DNA of 64,000 nt from Capra hircus (lineage: Eukaryota > Chordata > Mammalia > Artiodactyla > Bovidae), in contig NW_017189729.1 of assembly GCF_001704415.2 (NCBI RefSeq), positions 62,001 to 126,000 on the forward strand. Direction: 5' to 3'. A program made the translations under genes and the position numbers. The notes beneath the pieces were generated by a model that saw nothing but the letters and a program-made list of their open reading frames with translations, had not been told where the DNA came from and searched no databases. Shown in pieces: positions 58,673 through 64,000 of this stretch. Within the stretch, counting starts at the first letter, position 1. Each line of letters opens with the position of its first letter.

Positions 58673-59862
58673 CAGTTCAGTTCAGTCACTCAGTCATGTC
58701 CGACTCTTGAGACCCCATGAATCGCGGCACACCAGGCCTCCCTGTTCATCACCATCTCCTGGAGTTCACTCAAGACTCCAGTCCATCGAGTCCGTGATGC
58801 CATCCAGCCATCTCATCCTCTGTCGTCCCCTTCTTCTCCTGCCCCCAATCCCTCACAGCATCAGAGTCTTTTCCAATGAGTCAACTCTTCGCATGAGGTG
58901 GCCAAAGTACTGGAGTTTCAGCATTAGCATCAGTCTTTCCAATGAACACCCAGGTCTTCTTTAGGATGGACTGGTTGGATCTCCTTGCAGTCCAAGGGAC
59001 TCTCAAGAGTCTTTTCCAACATCACAGTTCAAAAACATCAATTCTTTGGGGCTTAGATTTCTTCACAGTCCAACTCTCACATCCATACATGACTACTGGA
59101 ATAACCATAGCCTTGACTAGATGGACCTTTGTTGACAAAGTAATGTCTCTGCTTTTTAATATGCTATCTAGGTTGCTCATAACTTTCCTTCCAGGGAGTA
59201 AGCATCTTTTAATTTCATGGCTGCATTCACCATCTACAGTGATTTTCGAGCCCAGAAAAATAAAGTCTGACACTGTTTCCACTCTTTCCCCATCTATTTG
59301 CCATGAACTGATGGGACCAGATGCCATGATCTTTGTTTTCTGAATGTTGAGCTTTATGCCAAATTTTTCAGTCTCCACTTTCACTTTCATCAAGAGGCTT
59401 TTTAGTTCCTCTTCACTTTCTGCCATAAGGGTGGTGTCATCTGCATATCTGAGGTTATTGATATTTCTCCCAGCAATCCTGACTCCAGCTTGTGCTTCTT
59501 CCAGCCCAGCGTTTTTCATGATGTGCTCTGCGTATAAGTTAAATAAGCCGGGTGACAATATACAGCCTTGACATACTCCTTTTCCTATTTGGAACCAGTC
59601 TGTTGTTCCATGTCCAGTTCTAACTGTTGCTTCCTGACCTGCATATAGGTTTCTCAAGAGGCAGCTCAAGTGGTCTGGTATTCCCATCTCTTTCAGAATT
59701 TTCCACAGTTTATTGTGATCCACACAGTCAAAGGCTTTGGCATAGTCAATAAAGCAGAAATAGATGTTTTTCTGGAACTCTCTTGCTTTTTTGATGATCC
59801 AGCAGATGTTGGCAATTTGATCTCTGGTTGCTCTGCCTTTTCTAAAACCAGCTTGAATATCT
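58673..59862 (-). mobile_element. Young antisense BovB LINE, 5'-truncated
   Basis: Antisense BovB of about 1.19 kb: tail at 58673-58700, 3' UTR, and RT from the C-terminus up to the segment for QAGFRKGRATRDQ at 59862. The 233-codon open frame (59022-59723) and near identity to the sense copy at 62566 mark it as a young copy. L1 text on either side is not contiguous: about 1.4 kb of the host L1 is missing at this site. Confidence 0.95.
59022..59723 (-). pseudogene. BovB RT remnant, 233 open codons
   Basis: Carboxy-terminal half of BovB RT, which copies BovB RNA at the nicked target. It starts at MDHNKLWKILKEMGIPDHL; GKGVCQGCILSPGLFNLYAE lies at residues 47-66, the catalytic YADD at 93-96 followed by TTLMAESEEEL, and the GSKITVDGECSHEIKR block after residue 150. 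It is open to the FEL end near the family's usual terminus. The endonuclease and the first RT motifs are absent because of 5' truncation, so it cannot act on its own. Start methionine is arbitrary. Confidence 0.9.
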
Positions 59863-60317
59863 AGAAAACTGGTTAACTACATGTAAAAGAATGAAACTAG
59901 AATACTTTCTAATACCATTAAAAAAATAAACTCATAATGGGTTAAATACCTAAATGTGAGGAAAGAAGGCATAAAACTCTCATAAAGAAACCTAGGCCGA
60001 CCACTCCCTGACATAAATCACAGCAAGAACCTATATGACCATCCTCCAAGAGTAATGGAAATAAAAACAAAATAAACAAATGGGACCTAATTAAACTTAA
60101 AAGCTTTTGCACAATGAAGGAAACTATAAGCAAGGTGAAGAGACCGCCCTCAGAATGGGAGAAAATAATAGTAACTGAAACAACTGACAAAGAACTAATC
60201 TCAAAAATATACAAGCAGCTCATGCAGCTCAATACCAGAAAAATGAGAAATACAATCAAAAGGTGGGCAAAAGACCTAAACAGACATTTCTCCACAGAAG
60301 ATATATAGACAGCTAAC
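59863..60317 (+). mobile_element. Old L1, late ORF2 (middle part)
   Basis: Resumes L1 ORF2 at gaaaactggttaactacatg and covers the C-terminal domain (aatgggagaaaataatagta; cagacatttctccacagaag) until a BOV-A/BovB insert. Confidence 0.88.
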
Positions 60318-60628
60318 AGTCCATTCTGAAGGAGATCAGCCCTGGGATTTCTTTGGAAGGAATGATGCTAAAGCTGAAACTCCAGTACTTTGGCCACCTC
60401 ATGCAAAGAGTTGACTCATTGGAAAAGACTCTGATGCTGGGAGGGATTGGGGGAAGGAGGAGAACAGGACGACAGAGGATGAGATGGCTGGATGGCATCA
60501 CTGACTCGATGGACATGAGTCTGAGTGAACTCCGGGAGTTGGTGATGAACAGGGAGGCCTGGTGTGCCGCGATTCATGGGGTCGCAAAGAGTCAGACATG
60601 ACTGAGAGACTGAACTGAACTGAATAAA
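60318..60628 (+). mobile_element. BovB/BOV-A 3' end insert, sense
   Basis: About 310 bp from the BovB 3' UTR (cattctgaaggagatcagcc) to the tail gactgagagactgaactgaa. The L1 ORF2 text is continuous across it (acagctaac to aaacacgtgaaaag), so it is a clean late insertion. Confidence 0.92.
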
Positions 60629-61550
60629 CACGTGAAAAGTTGCTCGACATCACTCATTATTAGAGAAATGCAAATCAAAACCACAATGAGGTATTATCCC
60701 ATGCCCATCAGTATGTCCATCATCAAAATTCTACAAACAATAAATACTAGAGAAGGTGTGGAGAAAAGGGTACCCACTGTTGGTGGGAATACAAGCTGGT
60801 ACAGCCACTATGGAGAACAGGGTGGAGATTCCTTACGAAGCTTGGAATAGAATCACCATATGACCTAGAAATCCCACTGCTGGGCATATGGGATTGCCCT
60901 GAGGAAATCAGAATTGAAAGAGACACATGTACCCCAATGTTCATTGCAGCACTGTTTACAATAGCTAAGACATGGAAGCAACACAGATGTCCATCAGCAG
61001 GTGAATGGATAAGGAAGTTGTAATACATATAAACAATGGAATCTTACTCATCTATAAAAAAGGAATGCATTTGAGTCAGTTCTAATGCAGTGCATGAACC
61101 TGGAGCCTATTATACAGAGTGAAGGTAATCAGAAAGAGAAAGACAAATACTGTATATTAGTGCATATAAATGGAATTTAGAAAGACAGTACTGATGATCC
61201 TACATGCAGGGCAGGAAAGGAGACACAGAGGTAAAGAACAGACTTTTGGACTCAGTGGGAGAAGGTGAGATTGTGATGATTTCAGAGAATAGCACTGAAA
61301 CATGTACATATATTCATGTAAATTAAATGACCAGTGCAAATTTGATGCATGAAGCAGGGCACTGAAAGAAGCTGCTCTGGGACAACCCAGAGGGATTGGG
61401 CGGGGAGGGAGGTGGGAGAGGGGTTGAGGATGGAGGGATACATGTATACCTATGGCAAATCCATATTTATGTATGGCAAAAAGCCACCACAGTATTCTAA
61501 AGTCATTATTTTCCAATTAAAATAAATTAATTAATTAAAAAATAAATAAA
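60629..61550 (+). mobile_element. Old ruminant L1, ORF2 end and 3' UTR (right part)
   Basis: From aaacacgtgaaaagttgctc through the ORF2 terminus (catataaatggaatttag near 61180) to a 3' UTR with gggaggtgggagaggggttg and an (aaat)n tail near 61550. This is the 3' end of the element begun at 57960, or of a closely related one. Confidence 0.88.
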
Positions 61551-62565
61551 TACAATAATTATACTACCAAAGGTAATCTATAGATTCAGTACAATCCCTT
61601 TCAAAGTAGCAATGACATTTATCACAGAACCGGAAAAAAAATCCTAAAATTTGTGTGGAAATAAAAAAGACTTAAAATAGAGAACATAATCTTCAAAAGA
61701 AGAACAGATCTAGGGGTATCATTCTCCCTGAGTTCAAACTTTATTACAAAGCACCAGTAGTCAAAACATCATGGTACTAGCACAAAAGCTGACACTTGAT
61801 CAATGGGAAAATAAAAGAGCTAAAAATAAAACCATGCATGTATGGTCAATTAATCGATAATAAAGGAGTCAAGAATATACAGTGGGGAAAGACAGTCTCT
61901 TCAACAAGTGATGCTGGAGAAAATAGATAGCTACATTTAAAAGAATGAAATTGGAAAATTTTCTTACACTATGCACACACACATACATACACACACACAC
62001 ACAAAATAAAACCCTTAAAATGGGCTAAATACTGGAAAACATAGAACTCCTAGATGAAAACATAGGCAGGACACCCTTTGACATAAATATTACTAATAGT
62101 TTTTTTGGATCTATTTCCTAAGGCAAAGGAAAGAAAAGAAAAACTAAACATATGATAACTAGTTAAACTTTAAAGTTTTTCAACAGCATAGGAAACCACT
62201 GACAAAACAAAAAGTCAAACTAAGAATGGAAAAAATATTTGCAAATGCTTTGATGGATAATGGGTTTACTTCCAAAATACATAAATATCTTATGCAACTC
62301 AATACCAAAAGACCAAAGAATCCAATTAATAAGTGGCTAGAAGACCTGAAAATATATTTTCCTGGAGAAGAACTATAGATGGTCAACAGGTACATGAAGA
62401 GACAGTCAACATTACTAATCATCAGAGAAATGCAAATCAAACCAACAAATATTACCTCACACATGCCAAAATGGTTATTATTAAAAAGACTACAAGTAGC
62501 AAATATTGGAGAGGATGTGGAGAATAGGAAATTCTATTACACTGTTGGGAGGAATGTAAATTAGT
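61551..62565 (+). mobile_element. Old L1, late ORF2 (left part)
   Basis: A second, older L1: text equivalent to the thumb region (gtaatctatagattcagtac), the 'GINLPDF' equivalent (aggggtatcattctccctga) and the C-terminal domain to gaatgtaaattagtgcag. It contains a (CA)n-like tract at 61974-62002. Confidence 0.82.
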
Positions 62566-63868
62566 GCAGCACCAAAGAAAGGCCATGCCAAAGAATGCTC
62601 AAACTACAGCACAATTGCACTCATCTTACACGCTAGTAAAGTAATGCTCAAAATTCTCCAAACCAGGCTTCAGCAATACATGAACCGTGAACTTCCTGAT
62701 GTTCAAGCTGGTTTTAGAAAAGGCAGAGGAACCAGAGATCAAATTGCCAACATCCACTGGATCATGGAAAAAGCAAGAGAGTTCCAGAAAAACATCTATT
62801 TCTGCTTTATTGACTATGCCAAAGCCTTTGACTGTGAGAATCACAATAAACTGTGGAAAATTGTGAAAGAGATGGGAATAACAGACCACCTAACCTGCCT
62901 TTTGAGAAACCTAGAAGCAGGTCAGGAAGCAATAGTTAGAACTGGACATGGAACAACAGACTGGGTTCCAAATAGGAAAAGGAGTGTGTCAAGGCTGTAT
63001 ATTGTCACCCTGCTTATTTAACTTATACGCAGAGTACATCATGAAAAATGCTGGGCTGGAAGAAGCACAAGCTGGAATCAAGATTGCCAGGAGAAATATC
63101 AATCACCTCAGATATGCAGATGACACCACCCTTATGGCAGAAAGTGAAGAGGAACTAAAAACCTTGTTGATGAAAGTGAAAGAGGAGAGTGAAAAATTTG
63201 GCATAAAGCTCAACATTCAGAAAACAAAGATCATGGCATCTGGTCCCATCAGTTCATGGCAAATAGATGGGGAAAGAGTGGAAACAGTGTCAGACTTTAT
63301 TTTTCTGGGCTCGAAAATCACTGTAGATGGTGAATGCAGCCATGAAATTAAAAGATGCTTACTCCCTGGAAGGAAAGTTATGAGCAACCTAGATAGCATA
63401 TTAAAAAGCAGAAACATTACTATGGTTATTCCAGTAGTTAAGTATGGATGTGAGAGTTGGACTATAAAGAAAGCTGAGTGCCAAAGAATTGATGTTTTTG
63501 AACTGTGTTGCTGGAGAATATTCTTGAAAGTCCCTTGGACTGCAAGGAGATCCAACCAGTCCATTCTAAAGAAGACAAGTCCTGGGTGTTCATTGGAAGG
63601 ACTGATGCTAATGCTGAAACTCCAATATTTTGGCTACCTGATGAGAAGAGTTGACTCATTTGTAAAGACCCTGATGCTCGGAAAGAGAGAGGGCAGGAGT
63701 AGAAGAGGACGACAGAGGATGAGATGTTTGTATGGCATCACCAACTTGATGGACATGAGTTTGGGTAGGCTCCGGTAGTTGGGGAGGGACAGGGAGGCCT
63801 GGAATGCTGCAGTCCATGGGGTTGTGAAGAGTCGGACACGAATGAGCAACTGAATTGAACTGAACTGA
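62566..63868 (+). mobile_element. Young sense BovB LINE, 5'-truncated
   Basis: About 1.3 kb of BovB from the segment for APKKGHAKECSNYSTIALI-like residues through the RT to the 3' tail (actgaattgaactgaactga). It interrupts an old L1, with about 150-250 bp of L1 text missing at the site and no clear TSD. A 30-bp in-frame deletion sits near 63420 compared with the antisense copy at 58673. Confidence 0.95.
62948..63778 (+). pseudogene. BovB RT remnant, 276 open codons (longest open frame in the window)
   Basis: The C-terminal part of BovB RT in one frame. GKGVCQGCILSPCLFNLYAE lies at residues 10-29, the catalytic YADD at 56-59, followed by TTLMAESEEEL, the GSKITVDGECSHEIKRCLLP block, GCESWTIKKAECQRIDVFEL, and a long C-terminal extension read through 3' UTR-like sequence. 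Upstream, 62644-63021 encodes QAGFRKGRGTRDQI and FIDYAKAFD (motif A) in another frame; the shift occurs near 62950. With no endonuclease and a frameshift between motifs A and B, it is a pseudogene, though a young one. Confidence 0.92.
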
Positions 63869-64000
63869 ACACCCAATGTTCACATCAGCATTATTTATAA
63901 TAGCCAAGGTATGGAAGCAACCTAAGTATTCAACAGCAGATAAATGGATAAACATATGGCATATATATATATATATATATATACAATGATATATTGTTCA
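63869..64000 (+). mobile_element. Old L1, ORF2 end (right part), with (TA)n
   Basis: Resumes the L1 from 62565 at cccaatgttcacatcagcat and runs to the window edge. A (TA)n run of about 11 units lies at 63961-63982. Confidence 0.85.

Noticed and set aside
1..64000. A CRISPR array, bacterial operon, phage or plasmid module
   Set aside because: Direct repeats present are transposons, tandem duplications or microsatellites; the window is mammalian repeat-rich DNA with no prokaryotic gene organisation.

Overview
This window is nuclear DNA from a pecoran ruminant, most likely a bovid. The evidence is the combination of BovB (RTE-clade) LINEs, ruminant-type L1 LINEs, Bov-tA/BOV-A SINEs and cetartiodactyl CHR SINEs. 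The sequence cannot tell cattle from sheep, goat or buffalo. I found no host protein-coding gene, exon or CpG-island promoter outside the L1 5' UTRs. By summing my intervals, roughly 54 of 64 kb is recognisable transposon sequence, so this is a gene-poor, insertion-dense intergenic or deep intronic region. Every long open frame lies inside a LINE and is a broken remnant.

Layout. 1-6340: a BovB 3' end, then an old L1 (sense) split in its RT domain by a nearly complete antisense BovB. 6341-18500: mostly unique AT-rich DNA with a CHR SINE, a BovB with an internal deletion, MIR-like remnants, an antisense betaretrovirus-like solo LTR, a Bov-tA fragment with target-site duplications (TSDs), a U6 snRNA/L1 chimeric retropseudogene at 14884-15121, and a 5'-truncated antisense BovB. 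18500-22015: a long sense BovB interrupted by a gammaretrovirus-like solo LTR.

22575-28735: an old L1 3' UTR split by an internally deleted antisense L1 with a 17-bp TSD. 30407-38373: a near-full-length sense L1, head-to-head with the previous one and carrying a nested 3'-UTR-only L1 insert. 39600-40600: three SINEs and an AT microsatellite. 40903-48712: a second near-full-length sense L1. 48740-51240: an ancient L1 holding a short young L1 insert with a perfect TSD and a double poly(A) tail. 51533-52625: a BovB with an internal inversion. 52901-57730: a third, 5'-truncated L1. 57735-64000: old L1s split by three BovB/BOV-A insertions, two of them young and in inverted orientation.

How the parts relate. 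L1 supplies the endonuclease and RT that also mobilised the U6 RNA and probably the CHR SINE. BovB supplies the 3'-tail specificity shared with Bov-tA/BOV-A SINEs. Nesting order gives relative ages: old L1, then BovB and old SINEs, then ruminant L1, then small 3'-UTR inserts. All copies appear dead: frameshifts, stops, an N-to-K change at the endonuclease N14 position in one L1, and a damaged FADD motif in two others. Family names come from recognising consensus-like text by eye; no alignment was run and boundaries are approximate.
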